DNA of 64,000 nt from an uncultured Spirochaeta sp. (GTDB lineage Bacteria > Spirochaetota > Spirochaetia > DSM-27196 > Alkalispirochaetaceae), in the NCBI GenBank assembly GCA_913030605.1, contig CAJWEZ010000009.1, forward strand, positions 21,663 through 85,662. The letters are read 5' to 3'. Positions 51,625-60,962 of the stretch are shown one piece after another. Each line of letters begins with the position of its first letter. Position 1 is the stretch's first letter. The notes under the pieces were generated by a model. The model had not been told where the DNA came from. It ran no database searches and was given only the letters and a program-made list of their open reading frames with translations. Both the position numbers and the translations under genes were made by a program.

Positions 51625-52134
51625 TCAAAGGTTTCCGATCGCCGCGAGAAGAGCCGCGCCGTAGGCCGGCAGATCGGGTGGCCGGCGGCTGGACACGAGC
51701 GTTCCGTCGGTGACCACCGCTTCGTCCACCCAGGTGGCTCCGGCGTTCACCATGTCGTCGCGAATTCCCGGCGTACTGGTGACCGTTCTGCCGGCGAGTA
51801 TCCCGGCCGAGATCAGAACCCATCCGGCGTGGCAGATCTCTCCAATCACCTTCCCGTCGCGGTCCATCGCCCGTACCAGTTCCAGAACATCCGGAAACCG
51901 CCGGAGCTTGTCCGGCGCCCATCCGCCGGGCACCAGCAGAACCTGGTAGTCCGCGGCGCGAACCTCGCCCCACGCGTGGGTGCTCTCGGCGGGGACGCCG
52001 TACTTGCCGTGGTACACCCTCCCGACCGATTCGCCGACGACGTCGACCGTGTGGCCGGCCTCCCGGAGGCGAAGGGTGGGGTACCAGAACTCCAGGTCCT
52101 CGAAATCATCATGGATCAGGCTTGCAACTCGCAT
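51625..52134 (-). CDS. DJ-1/PfpI-family protein
   Basis: A 169-aa class I glutamine amidotransferase-like protein: VASLIHDDFEDLEFWYPTLRLREAGHTVDVVG, QVLLVPGGWAPDKLRR and the nucleophilic-elbow Cys in GKVIGEICHAGWVLISA. This is the PfpI/YhbO subgroup, annotated as protease or glyoxalase/deglycase; the in vivo role is debated. ATG 52134 with AAAGGAAG upstream is preferred to the longer frame. It lies between the mevalonate operon and divergent mnmA. Confidence 0.9.
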   Translation of the reverse strand: MRVASLIHDDFEDLEFWYPTLRLREAGHTVDVVGESVGRVYHGKYGVPAESTHAWGEVRAADYQVLLVPGGWAPDKLRRFPDVLELVRAMDRDGKVIGEICHAGWVLISAGILAGRTVTSTPGIRDDMVNAGATWVDEAVVTDGTLVSSRRPPDLPAYGAALLAAIGNL

Positions 52135-52309
52135 ACGTTCTTCCTTTCCATTGCAGGTGTTGTTCCTGTGTTGAATATGGTGACGCCCCGGGGGCATCGT
52201 CACGTCTCCGTGGTGCATCGCAACGTCGCCGGCGCGGTGTTGTCGCGTGGCGCCGGTATCATCGTCCCGTGTTGTCTCTCGGTCCTGAATTTGTCACTAT
52301 ACACCCCCC

Positions 52310-53419
52310 ATGGAGTACGCAGTCCTCGTATCCGGCGGTGTGGACAGTGCCGTGGCACTTCACACCCTGGCATCCCGCGCCGACGGCCCGGTCCGGGCAT
52401 ACTACCTCAAGATCTGGCTCGAGGACGAACTCTCGTTTCTGGGAGAATGTCCCTGGGAGGAGGATCTGCGCTACGCCCGCGAGGTGTGTGCCGCCGCCGG
52501 CGTCCCGCTGGAGGTCGTTCCGCTGCAGGACGAGTACTACGACCGGGTCGTGAGCTACACCCTCGACGAGCTGCGTGCGGGCCACACCCCGTCGCCGGAC
52601 ATCTTCTGCAATCAGCGCGTCAAGTTCGGGGCCTTCTACGACGCCATCGGCGGCGGCGCCGACCGCATCGCAAGCGGGCACTACGCCCGCGTTCTGCGCG
52701 ATCCCGGCGTCGGGGTGCGCCTGGCGATGGCACCGGACCCCGTGAAGGATCAGACCTACTTCCTGTCGCACCTGTCGCAGGAGCAGCTCCGGCGGGCGGA
52801 GTTTCCGATCGGGGAGATGACCAAGGCCCAGGTGCGCGCGCGGGCGGCGGAACTCAGGCTGAGCAACAGAAACCGTCCCGACAGCCAGGGAATCTGCTTT
52901 CTCGGACGGATCCGGTACACCGACTTTGTACGGGCCTACCTGGGAGACCGACCCGGGCCGATCGTCGAGGCCGATACCGGCCGCGAGCTGGGTTCGCACC
53001 GCGGTGCCTGGTTCTACACGATCGGCCAGCGTCAGGGCCTGGGGCTTGGGAACGGGCCATGGTACGTGGTGCGCCGGGACATCGACGCCAACGTGATCGA
53101 GGTATCCCACGCCGCCACGGTCGCCGAACGTGCCCGCGACCGCTTCGTGGTCGGCCGCGTGCACTGGATCGGGGACCCGCCCGGTGCCGCCGGCGCCACC
53201 TCGGCGGAGGGGCTGACGCTCAAGCTCCGTCACGGGCCGGAGCGCACGCCGTGCACCATCGCCGCCGGCGGAGCCGCGGACCTCGCCACGGCGGAGACGC
53301 TCGAGGTCCGGATGGCGCGGCCCGACCGGGGCGTTGCGCCGGGACAGTTCGCCGTGTTCTACCAGGACGATATCTGCCTGGGTGCCGGTACGATCCTGGA
53401 CCGGGAGGTGGGGGCATGA
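52310..53419 (+). CDS. mnmA: tRNA-specific 2-thiouridylase
   Basis: A 369-aa PP-loop enzyme. The PP motif is AVLVSGGVDSAVALHTL; DIFCNQRVKFGAF carries the first catalytic Cys and PDSQGICFLGRI the second. HYARV and YFLSHLSQEQL match MnmA, and a beta-barrel C-terminal part (about 250-369) completes it. It thiolates U34 of tRNA for Lys, Glu and Gln. Ala replaces the usual second Ser in SGGVDSS. Coupled to dusA by a 4-bp overlap. Confidence 0.94.
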   Translation: MEYAVLVSGGVDSAVALHTLASRADGPVRAYYLKIWLEDELSFLGECPWEEDLRYAREVCAAAGVPLEVVPLQDEYYDRVVSYTLDELRAGHTPSPDIFCNQRVKFGAFYDAIGGGADRIASGHYARVLRDPGVGVRLAMAPDPVKDQTYFLSHLSQEQLRRAEFPIGEMTKAQVRARAAELRLSNRNRPDSQGICFLGRIRYTDFVRAYLGDRPGPIVEADTGRELGSHRGAWFYTIGQRQGLGLGNGPWYVVRRDIDANVIEVSHAATVAERARDRFVVGRVHWIGDPPGAAGATSAEGLTLKLRHGPERTPCTIAAGGAADLATAETLEVRMARPDRGVAPGQFAVFYQDDICLGAGTILDREVGA

Positions 53420-54474
53420 GTACGCGAACGACCGGCCTGGAAGCGCCGGTGGCGGCTGCATCGACCGCGGTGGGGTACACGTCTTCCGGTGTTCCCTGCG
53501 TGAGTGTGGCTCCCATGATGGACTATACCGACCGTCACTACCGGTACCTCTTTCGTGCCATCAGCCGGAGGACGCTGCTGTACACGGAGATGGTCACCAG
53601 TGCCGCGATCGTCCACGGGGACCGCGATCGCCTGCTGGCGTTTGACCCCGTGGAACGCCCCCTCTCGCTGCAGCTCGGAGGCGATGACCCGGAGGAGATC
53701 GCCCGGGCGATCGAAATCGCCGAGGCATACGGCTACGACGAGTTCAACCTCAACGTAGGCTGCCCGAGTGACCGCGTCCAGAACGGAAACTTCGGTGCCT
53801 GCCTGATGGCGACTCCCGAGCACGTGGCGCGGATCACCACGGCAATGCAGCAGGCGACCTCCAAACCGGTGACGGTCAAACACCGCATCGGCATCGACGG
53901 TCGGGAGTCCTACGGGGAGATGCTGGAGTTTGTCGATACCGTCGCCGCCACCGGTATCCGGCGGTTCACGGTCCACGCACGGATTGCGATCCTCGCAGGC
54001 CTGGACCCCAAGCAGAACCGGAACATCCCGCCCCTGCGCTACGACGACGTCTACCGCCTCAAGCGGGAGCGACCGGAGCTCGAGATCGAAATCAACGGTC
54101 ACATCGCGTCGATTCCGGAGATCGCCGAGCACAGGCGCGCCGTCGATGCCGTCATGGTCGGGCGTGCCGCCTACGAGGACGTGTGGATGTTTTCCGGCGT
54201 CGATCACACGTTCTTCGGGGACCCGTTGCCGGACATCGACCGGGAGCGCGTGGTACGCGCCATGTACGGCTATCTCGATCGCCTGGAGGCGGACGGCCAG
54301 CCGCCGCGGCGACTGATCAACCACATGCTCGGGCTCTTCGCGGGACGTCCCGGGGCACGGAAGTGGAAGCAGGCGCTCAGCGGGCGCCTGCCGGACCTTT
54401 CCGGTCGTGATCTGCTCGAGCGTGCCTTGGCCCGTGTGCCGGAGGAAACGCGCCGCGAGGGTCCCCGTCTCTGA
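53416..54474 (+). CDS. dusA: tRNA-dihydrouridine synthase A
   Basis: A 352-aa FMN TIM-barrel enzyme. VAPMMDYTDRHYRYLFRAISRRTLLYTEMVTSAAI, FNLNVGCPSDRVQNGNFGACLM (catalytic Cys), VTVKHRIGIDG, FTVHARIAILAGLDPKQNRNIPPLRYD and VMVGRAAYEDVW are DusA signatures. It reduces uridines in the tRNA D-loop. ATG 53416 overlaps mnmA, so both tRNA modification genes are co-transcribed. The open frame extending far upstream is an artefact of overlapping mnmA. Confidence 0.95.
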   Translation: MSTRTTGLEAPVAAASTAVGYTSSGVPCVSVAPMMDYTDRHYRYLFRAISRRTLLYTEMVTSAAIVHGDRDRLLAFDPVERPLSLQLGGDDPEEIARAIEIAEAYGYDEFNLNVGCPSDRVQNGNFGACLMATPEHVARITTAMQQATSKPVTVKHRIGIDGRESYGEMLEFVDTVAATGIRRFTVHARIAILAGLDPKQNRNIPPLRYDDVYRLKRERPELEIEINGHIASIPEIAEHRRAVDAVMVGRAAYEDVWMFSGVDHTFFGDPLPDIDRERVVRAMYGYLDRLEADGQPPRRLINHMLGLFAGRPGARKWKQALSGRLPDLSGRDLLERALARVPEETRREGPRL

Positions 54475-54496
54475 GCCGAGTCGCCGAACCACAAAC

Positions 54497-54525
54497 TTGA
54501 GCGCGGCCCGGTTCGGGGGTATACT
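54497..54525 (+). promoter_or_regulatory. Sigma70-like promoter of the chemoreceptor gene
   Basis: TTGAGC (54497-54502), a 17-nt spacer and near-consensus TATACT (54520-54525) precede the chemoreceptor by a leader of about 55 nt. A motility sigma (FliA) consensus was not evident. Confidence 0.7.
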
Positions 54526-54587
54526 GGTGGCTCGCATGGTTTCGTCGGGCCCGTCGAACCAGATTCATTTCATATGAGGTTGTTCAA

Positions 54588-56585
54588 TTGAAGGTTCGCT
54601 CACAGATAAATCTGCTGGTCGTTGTTCTCGTCGTCGCGTTTCTTCTCGCCGTCGGAGGACTCATCTACTCCAACGCGGTCGTGCGCGCGATGAACGACCT
54701 GGAACTCCAGGCGAACATCGCCCTCCGGGATGTGTACCGCCTCACGGATGCCAACAAGGAACTCCTTGTCAGCGAACAGACGCTGGACCGGCTCATCGGC
54801 GACTGGCAGGACGCGCTCGACGCCTTCGACGCGCAGGTTGTACGCCTCGTGGAGCACCCCGGCGTCCGCTACACGTCGGAGGAACTCCGCCTGTCGATCG
54901 AGCGCACCAGCGCCGTCTGGGGGCTCTCCCGTTCGCGCCTCGACGAGGCCGCGTCTGGGCTCCAGTGGCTCCTGGATAACGATTCGGTGCCCACGTTTCG
55001 GAAAAAGGGCCTCATCAACTTCGAGAATTGGCTCATCGACGAGGGGGGCTACACCCAGGTCACGTTTGCGGTCACCCAGCTCCGCACCGATCTGCGTTCC
55101 TTCGGGTTGTCGGCGCGGGACCTGGTGGTGGGCAACCTCGAGCAGGTGGCGCTGTCGGTGAGCCGACAGTCCACGCGCCTGGCGCAGCGCAGCACCCTGA
55201 TCGTTGCGGTCCTCGGCGGTGTTTCGGTCCTGGCGGCGGTGGCGTTCGCGCTCCTGTTCAGTCGACGCCTGACGCGACGGGTTCGGACCGTGGAAACCAC
55301 CATGGCGCAGGTGGCGGAACGTGACCTGTCGGTACGCGCCGGTATCTCCGGGAACGACGAGATCGCGGACCTTGGCCACTTTCTCGACAACACGCTGGAT
55401 GCCCTCTGTGACTTTATGGAGTCCGTGAAGGACGCGGTGGACAAAGCCGATGCCCTCAAGGACGGTCTCGCATCGGGGACCTCGGAGAGCGCGTCGGCCC
55501 TCAACCAGATCAGCCACAATATCGATGGTCTGGCCAAGGAGTTCGAACGCCTGAGCACCAACGTGGACCAGACGTGGAACGCCACCAACGACATCAACGC
55601 GCGGATCAAGTCGCTGTCGGAGAACATCGGAACACAGAAAACGGTGATCGAGGAAAGCGCGAGTTCGGTCACCGCCATGAACGACTCGATCAGGGACGTG
55701 AATCAGCTCTCCCGCGACCGCCGCAAAACCGCCGAGTCCCTCGTTCAGATCATTCTGGAGGGTGGCGAACAGATCCAGTCCACCAACGACACGATCGACT
55801 CCGTGACGGCGGAGATCGACGATATCCTGGAAATCATCGAGATCATCAACGCCGTGGCGGAACAGACCAACCTGCTGTCCATGAACGCGGCGATCGAGAG
55901 CGCCCACGCCGGCGAGGCGGGCAAGGGTTTCGCCGTGGTTGCCGAGGAGATCCGAAAGCTCGCCGAGAGCACCAGCGAGAACGCCGCCCAGATTGACCGG
56001 CTGCTCAAATCGATCACCGGCAAGATGCGCGCCGCCCGCGAGGCGAGCCAGGCGAGCGCCTCCACCTTCGAGACCGTCAGCAGCGACGTGGAGCTGTTCC
56101 GCACGGCGATGACCGAAATCACCGAGAACATGGACAACCTGGCGCGGGGCAGCGAGGCGGTGGTGGAGACCACGCGGCAGATTTCCGACATCACCGGTTC
56201 GGTGCGCGAAGCGGCCACGGAGATCGCCGGCAGCAGTGAACAGATCAACGGAGCGATGGAACAGGCCGGTTCCATGTCGTTTGTCATGACCAACGGCATG
56301 CAGGAGATCGACCACGGCGCCAAGGAGATCCTCACCTCGCTGACCGACATCTCGCGACTATCCGACGAGAGCCGCGAGCGGATGCAGATCCTTTCGGAGC
56401 TCGTGCAGACGTTCAAGGTACCGGAGAAGGGTGAGGAGACCGGAGAGGGCGCGGAGCCTTCCGAGGCTGAATCAGAGGTCGAAACCGACGCCGGGACCGG
56501 TGCCCCATCGACCCGGTTCGCGATCGGCGGCGACGGGAATGGTGATGCCGACGGCGACACCGGCGTCCGCCTGGCAGAGGAGTAG
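54588..56585 (+). CDS. Methyl-accepting chemotaxis protein
   Basis: A 665-aa receptor. Two membrane helices (about 8-29 and 205-225) flank a helical periplasmic sensor of about 175 residues. A HAMP domain (about 226-280) leads to a long coiled-coil signalling region with hairpin tip [47 protein letters not shown]. The C-terminal about 50 residues are acidic and low complexity ([12 protein letters not shown]) with no CheR-docking pentapeptide. Start TTG 54588 is supported by GAGG 8 nt upstream; a short MRLFN frame (54574-54591) ends at the same place. Confidence 0.93.
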   Translation: MKVRSQINLLVVVLVVAFLLAVGGLIYSNAVVRAMNDLELQANIALRDVYRLTDANKELLVSEQTLDRLIGDWQDALDAFDAQVVRLVEHPGVRYTSEELRLSIERTSAVWGLSRSRLDEAASGLQWLLDNDSVPTFRKKGLINFENWLIDEGGYTQVTFAVTQLRTDLRSFGLSARDLVVGNLEQVALSVSRQSTRLAQRSTLIVAVLGGVSVLAAVAFALLFSRRLTRRVRTVETTMAQVAERDLSVRAGISGNDEIADLGHFLDNTLDALCDFMESVKDAVDKADALKDGLASGTSESASALNQISHNIDGLAKEFERLSTNVDQTWNATNDINARIKSLSENIGTQKTVIEESASSVTAMNDSIRDVNQLSRDRRKTAESLVQIILEGGEQIQSTNDTIDSVTAEIDDILEIIEIINAVAEQTNLLSMNAAIESAHAGEAGKGFAVVAEEIRKLAESTSENAAQIDRLLKSITGKMRAAREASQASASTFETVSSDVELFRTAMTEITENMDNLARGSEAVVETTRQISDITGSVREAATEIAGSSEQINGAMEQAGSMSFVMTNGMQEIDHGAKEILTSLTDISRLSDESRERMQILSELVQTFKVPEKGEETGEGAEPSEAESEVETDAGTGAPSTRFAIGGDGNGDADGDTGVRLAEE

Positions 56586-56595
56586 GACCAGCGCC

Positions 56596-57090
56596 ATGGC
56601 GTCGATTTTCCGTCGGACACCGGAGGGCCCCGCCCGCGACGCGTTCTGGAAGCGTCTGGAAGCAGAGCTGGGTGCCCCGATCCGGGCCTACGCCCTCGGG
56701 CAGTACCTGCAGGGGCGGGACGAACCCGGTCCGCTGTGGGGACTGCTGTACCTCACCGATGAGGTGCTGTACTTCCGGCATTTTGCCCAGGTCAACTGGT
56801 TTTCGGCGTTTCTCTCCGGTGGCGACGAGGAGGACCCTGAGGAGGCACGACGAAGCCGTCCGGGGCAGGAACGCAACGTCGTGCTGGAGGTGCGGCTGAC
56901 CACTGTGGCACGTGTGGTACCGCCGGAACGGCGCCGCGGGCTGTCGCGTTTGCTGCGGGGGGATGACCGCGTGTATCGACTGGAGTCTGTCTATCCCACG
57001 GTATCCGACTTTGCGTTTTCGCTTGAATCGCGGGGAGAGGTGTTTACCCGGGAGCTGCAGGCGGCGCTTGACCGCCTGCAGGCCGGATGA
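56596..57090 (+). CDS. Uncharacterised cytosolic protein downstream of the chemoreceptor
   Basis: A 164-aa protein, family not recognised. Small, mostly beta/alpha, no signal peptide or membrane helix. LWGLLYLTDEVLYFRHFAQVNWFSAFLSGGDEED and RLTTVARVVPPERRRGLSRLLRGDDRVYRLE resemble a GRAM/PH-like membrane-lipid or protein-binding fold in alternating strands, but this is weak. ATG 56596 follows the chemoreceptor stop by 10 nt, with AGGACC upstream. Co-transcription with the chemoreceptor is likely. Confidence 0.6.
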   Translation: MASIFRRTPEGPARDAFWKRLEAELGAPIRAYALGQYLQGRDEPGPLWGLLYLTDEVLYFRHFAQVNWFSAFLSGGDEEDPEEARRSRPGQERNVVLEVRLTTVARVVPPERRRGLSRLLRGDDRVYRLESVYPTVSDFAFSLESRGEVFTRELQAALDRLQAG

Positions 57091-57106
57091 GGCGGTTCGC
57101 CGCCCC

Positions 57107-58162
57107 TCAGAACGTCCGGAACTCGTGCTCCGTGCGGTGGTTGTACACCGCCCCAGGGCGCAGCTCGATGGACGGAAACTCCGGACGGTTGGGGCTGTCC
57201 GGATAGTACTGACACTCCATGCACAGCGCCTCCTGCCCGGTCAGCGTCGAGCCGTCCCGGCCCGTCTGTCCCGGCAGGAAGTTCCCACTGTAAAACTGAA
57301 CCGCGGGATAGGTCGTGCGCACGATCATCTCCCGACCCGTTGCGGCGCAGCGCGCCCGGCCCGCCTCCAGCAGTCGCGAGGTGTCGCCGGCGTCCCACCC
57401 CTTGATCACCCATGAATGATCGAAGCCGTTGGCACCGGTCTTGAGCACGTCTTCGAAATCCCGCCGCACCGGCTTGTAGGTACGAAAGTCGAAGGGCGAG
57501 TCGTCCACCGCCGGCGTCTTCCCCGTGGGAATCGCGTCGGTCACCTCGACATACGCGTCGGCGTTCAGCTGGACTTCGTGGTCCATGATCGTCGGCTCGC
57601 CGAGGTTCCAGTAGGTGTGATCGGTGAGGTTGACGACCGTGGTCTTGTCGGTGGTCGCTTCAAACTCCAGTACGAGGCGCATATCGTCGGTCACGCCCAC
57701 GGAGCGGCGCACAGCGAGGTTGCCGGGATAGCCTTCCTCCCCGTCGGGACTTGTGCGGCGGAAGTGAACGAACACGCCATCGTCCCGTTCCTCGGTCTCC
57801 GCCTCGTATACAAAACGGTCAAACCCGCGCTCGCCGCCGTGGAGGTGGACGCCGCCGTTGTTGTTGACCACGTCGTAGCGTGTCCCGGCGAGGGTGAATC
57901 CCCCGTCGGAAATCCGGTTTGCGACACGGCCCACGAAGGCGCCGTAGTACGGGTGGCGCGCCAGGAGCGGTTCGATGCTGTCGTGCCCCAGGGTCACTTC
58001 ACCGCGTGTCCCGTTCCGGTCGGGAGCCTGCACGCTGGTGATGATCGCGCCGTAGGAGGTCACCGACACCTGCAGACCACGTCCGTTGTCCAGGACAAAC
58101 AGATCGACCGCCGTACCATCGGGCAGGCGGCCAAATCCCTTGCGGGAAATCTGCACAGCCAT
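57107..58162 (-). CDS. galM: Aldose 1-epimerase
   Basis: A 351-aa mutarotase: YYGAFVGRVANRISDGGFTL (Arg/Asn), NNGGVHLHGGERGFDRFVY (first His), VNLTDHTYWNLGEP (second catalytic His) and YSGNFLPGQTG near the C-terminus, with the catalytic Glu in FPSIELRPGAVYNHRTEHEF. It interconverts alpha and beta aldohexoses. It follows the DHOD-like gene by 6 bp on the same strand. Confidence 0.95.
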   Translation of the reverse strand: MAVQISRKGFGRLPDGTAVDLFVLDNGRGLQVSVTSYGAIITSVQAPDRNGTRGEVTLGHDSIEPLLARHPYYGAFVGRVANRISDGGFTLAGTRYDVVNNNGGVHLHGGERGFDRFVYEAETEERDDGVFVHFRRTSPDGEEGYPGNLAVRRSVGVTDDMRLVLEFEATTDKTTVVNLTDHTYWNLGEPTIMDHEVQLNADAYVEVTDAIPTGKTPAVDDSPFDFRTYKPVRRDFEDVLKTGANGFDHSWVIKGWDAGDTSRLLEAGRARCAATGREMIVRTTYPAVQFYSGNFLPGQTGRDGSTLTGQEALCMECQYYPDSPNRPEFPSIELRPGAVYNHRTEHEFRTF

Positions 58163-58168
58163 CGCCGA

Positions 58169-59179
58169 TCAGACCGGCGGGCGGGCGACGTAGTCGTCGG
58201 CCTTGAGCAGCATTTTGACGTACTGGGCGCGGCGGTACGTCCACTTGTCCGGGGTCTTCTCGACGCTCAGCTTGCCGCGGAAATCGTCGAGGCTGCTGTA
58301 TCCCTTGCGGTCCATCCACGCCTCGATATCCTTGAGCACCTGACCGATCACGTCGATCCGGTTGCGGTACAGCGTGCTGACCGCCTGAAACACGTCGGCG
58401 CCGGCGAGCAGCACCTCCACGGCGTCTTCACCGGTGTGGATGCCGTTGGATGCGCAGATCGACGACTTGACCTTGTCGTGCAGAAGCCCCGCGAAGCGCA
58501 GCGCCATGCGATGGTCGTTGGATGTGCTCAGGTTGAAGGGATACTGCCCGGTTTCCTTCTCGATGTTGAAACTGGGGTGAAACAGTCGGTTGAACAGGAC
58601 GAACCCGTTCACGCCCACGGCGTCCATCTTGGTGATGATGTCCAGCGGGCTGGTGTAGAAGGGGCTCAGCTTCACGGAGATCGGAACCTTCACGGCACTC
58701 TTCACACGCTTCAGGGCGTCGATCTGTTCGTCTTCGATCTCCTGGGCGCTGCGGGTTCCGTCGATCGGGATCGCAAAAAAGTTGAGCTCGAGACCGTCAA
58801 CACCGGTCTCCTCCATGCGAACGGCCCAGTCGGCCCACGTCTGGGGGGTGGTGCAGTTGAGGCTGCCGATGACCGGGATGGACACCGCTTCCTTGGTCTT
58901 GCGCACCCACATCAGGTGCTCTTCGGGACCGCCGTGCTCCACGTCCGGGAACAGGTCCTGGATCTCGGCGTCGAGGTTGTCGCTGATCGTCAGCTCCTCC
59001 TCCATGCGCATGTTCTGAAGCTGGATCTGTTCCTCGAAGAGGCTCTGGATGACCACGGCGGCGGCGCCGGCGTCCTCCATGCGTTTGATTGAGTCCATAT
59101 GCGCCGTCATGCTGCACGCACCGACGACAAATGGGTTTTTCAGCGGAATACCCATGTAGCTGGATTGCAGATTAGCCAT
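58169..59179 (-). CDS. Dihydroorotate dehydrogenase-like protein
   Basis: A 336-aa FMN TIM-barrel of the PyrD-like class I group. [92 protein letters not shown] and [30 protein letters not shown] match. The catalytic-residue loop in true PyrD (Cys or Ser near NCPN) reads ELNFFAI, so dihydroorotate may not be the substrate; it is annotated in many genomes only as DHOD-like. AAGGAG precedes ATG 59179. Confidence 0.85.
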   Translation of the reverse strand: MANLQSSYMGIPLKNPFVVGACSMTAHMDSIKRMEDAGAAAVVIQSLFEEQIQLQNMRMEEELTISDNLDAEIQDLFPDVEHGGPEEHLMWVRKTKEAVSIPVIGSLNCTTPQTWADWAVRMEETGVDGLELNFFAIPIDGTRSAQEIEDEQIDALKRVKSAVKVPISVKLSPFYTSPLDIITKMDAVGVNGFVLFNRLFHPSFNIEKETGQYPFNLSTSNDHRMALRFAGLLHDKVKSSICASNGIHTGEDAVEVLLAGADVFQAVSTLYRNRIDVIGQVLKDIEAWMDRKGYSSLDDFRGKLSVEKTPDKWTYRRAQYVKMLLKADDYVARPPV

Positions 59180-59286
59180 TCAAAAGCTCCTTATTCGATG
59201 TCTGGGCTGGTGATACTCGTATTGTAGTGCCACGCGTGGGTGGCGTCAACGAACGGGCTCAGCAGCGGCGCCGCGGGGCACGAAAT

Positions 59287-59315
59287 TTGACCACCGTCGA
59301 CTCCGTATGTAGCTT
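59287..59315 (+). promoter_or_regulatory. Candidate promoter of the photoactive yellow protein gene
   Basis: TTGACC (59287-59292), a 17-nt spacer and TAGCTT (59310-59315) precede pyp. The -10 box is weak, which could imply regulation or another sigma factor. Confidence 0.35.
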
Positions 59316-59343
59316 AACGCCACCAGTAAGGAGAAGGCAGCAT

Positions 59344-59730
59344 ATGGATATTGTACGGTTCGGAAGCGACGACATCGAGAACGCTCTCGCGCAGATGGAC
59401 AGTGAGAAACTCGACGATCTGGCGTTCGGCGCGATTCAGCTCGACCGCAACGGGACCATCCTGAACTACAACGCCGCCGAGGGCGAGATTACGGGACGGG
59501 ATCCCGAAGAGGTGAAGGGCAAAAACTTCTTTACCGAGGTGGCCCCCTGCACAAACACCGACGAGTTCGCCGGAAAGTTCCGCGAGGGCGTGGCGTCGGA
59601 CAACCTCAACAGCCTGTTCGAGTACGTCTTTGACTACGAGATGAAGCCGACCAAGGTGCAGGTCCATATGAAAAAGGCCCTCACCGGCGACAGCTACTGG
59701 GTCTTCGTCAAGCGCCTGACCAGAGGGTAG
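59344..59730 (+). CDS. pyp: Photoactive yellow protein (blue-light photoreceptor)
   Basis: A 128-aa soluble PAS-fold photoreceptor. From memory, it aligns to Halorhodospira halophila PYP without gaps over residues 1-125 at about 70% identity. Chromophore-pocket residues keep the same numbering: Tyr42, Glu46, Thr50, Arg52 and Cys69, the thioester attachment site for p-coumarate, in [10 protein letters not shown]; Tyr94, Phe96 and Met100 are also kept. AAGGAG sits 10 nt before ATG. Blue-light absorption should isomerise the chromophore and drive a photocycle. The ligase gene follows after 11 nt, consistent with chromophore supply. Its output partner is unknown. Confidence 0.96.
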   Translation: MDIVRFGSDDIENALAQMDSEKLDDLAFGAIQLDRNGTILNYNAAEGEITGRDPEEVKGKNFFTEVAPCTNTDEFAGKFREGVASDNLNSLFEYVFDYEMKPTKVQVHMKKALTGDSYWVFVKRLTRG

Positions 59731-59741
59731 CGCCCGATACC

Positions 59742-60932
59742 ATGAGCCAGCGGCATCTGTCCCTGACCCCGGACGACGTGTTCCGGATCGTCAGGGACAT
59801 TTTTGTTGATGAACTCGCCCGCAGTCGCCCCGGATCCTTCGACGCCGGCACCGCCGGTGCGTGGACCCCGGAGACCGGTGTGCGCGACGACGGAATCGGT
59901 CTGGACTCGCTGGAGCGATTCACCCTCGCCGGCCGGCTGAACGAGACGTTCGGACTGTACCGCAGCGGAGTGGAGGACAACCTGCTCCGGGCGCGTACCC
60001 TTGGTGACACCGTGGACGTTGTCTGTGCCGGTCTCGACCACGTGGACGACACGCTGAGCTTTTACTCCGGCGGCACGACCGGTGCCGCCCGGGTGATCGC
60101 TCACGAGGCCGCGGACCTCAACGCCGAAGTCGCCGAGCTCACCGCGCTCTTTCCGGGGCGCAGTCGCGTGGTGGTCACCGTGCCCGTGCACCACATCTAC
60201 GGATTTCTCTTCGGGGTGCTGCTGCCACGGGCGCTGGGAGTACCGGTGGTGGACGCACAGTACAGTCTGCTCACCGGGCAGCGCCGGCCGCGGAACGGCG
60301 ACCTCGTGGTGTCGATCCCGTTCATCTGGGAGCGGCTGTTGCCGCAAACCGCGCGGTGGGGCGAATACGTTGCCGGCAGCTCGTCGACGGCGCCGCTCCC
60401 GGTGGATTTGGCCCGCGAACTCACGCCCCGACTGACCTCCCTGGTGGAGGTCTACGGTTCCAGCGAAACCGGAGGCGTCGGGTGGCGCGATCACGTGACC
60501 GGGGCGGGGGAGCCGTTTCGGCTCATGCAGCGCTGGGATCGCCGTGGAGAGACCGCTGTGGTCCGACCCCGGGGCGGTGCAGACAGCGCGCCGGTGGAGC
60601 TGCCGGACCGCATCAGGTGGCTCGACGATCGGCACTTTGTTCCGGAGGGGCGTCGCGACGCCGTGGTGCAGGTCGGTGGAATCAACGTGGATCTCGACGA
60701 ACTGCGGAGCCGTGTCCTGTCCCTCGTCCCCGAGGCGCGGGATTGTGCGCTGCGGCTGGGATCCGAGGGGCGTCTGCGCCTCTTTCTCGCCGCTCCGGAC
60801 CCCGGGGGCCTCGATCGCGAGGCGATCGGGGATCGGCTTCGCCGGGCGCTGCCCGCTGTAGCCCTGCCGCGGTCGATATCGGTCGGCGCCGGGATTCCCA
60901 GGACACCCACCGGAAAGCTCGGCGACTGGTAG
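59742..60932 (+). CDS. Short p-coumarate-activating (pCL-type) ligase with acyl-carrier-like N-terminus
   Basis: A 396-aa protein. Residues 1-95 resemble an acyl-carrier helix bundle with IGLDSLERFTLAGRLNETFGL, Ser56 in the position for phosphopantetheine. Then comes an adenylate-forming core: A3 FYSGGTTGAARV (107-118), A4 VPVHHIYGF (147-155), A5 EVYGSSETG (236-244), A7/A8 GRRDAVVQVGGINVDLDEL and C-terminal Lys392 in PTGKL. It is 100-150 residues shorter than typical 4-coumarate:CoA ligases, lacking most of the usual N-terminal subdomain. It follows pyp and should activate p-coumarate for PYP; the carrier reading is inference. Confidence 0.8.
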   Translation: MSQRHLSLTPDDVFRIVRDIFVDELARSRPGSFDAGTAGAWTPETGVRDDGIGLDSLERFTLAGRLNETFGLYRSGVEDNLLRARTLGDTVDVVCAGLDHVDDTLSFYSGGTTGAARVIAHEAADLNAEVAELTALFPGRSRVVVTVPVHHIYGFLFGVLLPRALGVPVVDAQYSLLTGQRRPRNGDLVVSIPFIWERLLPQTARWGEYVAGSSSTAPLPVDLARELTPRLTSLVEVYGSSETGGVGWRDHVTGAGEPFRLMQRWDRRGETAVVRPRGGADSAPVELPDRIRWLDDRHFVPEGRRDAVVQVGGINVDLDELRSRVLSLVPEARDCALRLGSEGRLRLFLAAPDPGGLDREAIGDRLRRALPAVALPRSISVGAGIPRTPTGKLGDW

Positions 60933-60962
60933 AATTGCCGCTTCTCGGTTTATCCTGAAACC

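Noticed and set aside
51829-53415. Open reading frame of over 500 codons upstream of dusA in the same frame
   Set aside because: It overlaps mnmA in another phase, is Arg/Gly-rich and lacks family motifs; the MnmA frame is clearly the real one.
57416-59092. 558-codon forward frame over the galM and DHOD-like genes
   Set aside because: His/Val-rich shadow; both reverse-strand genes show strong family motifs.
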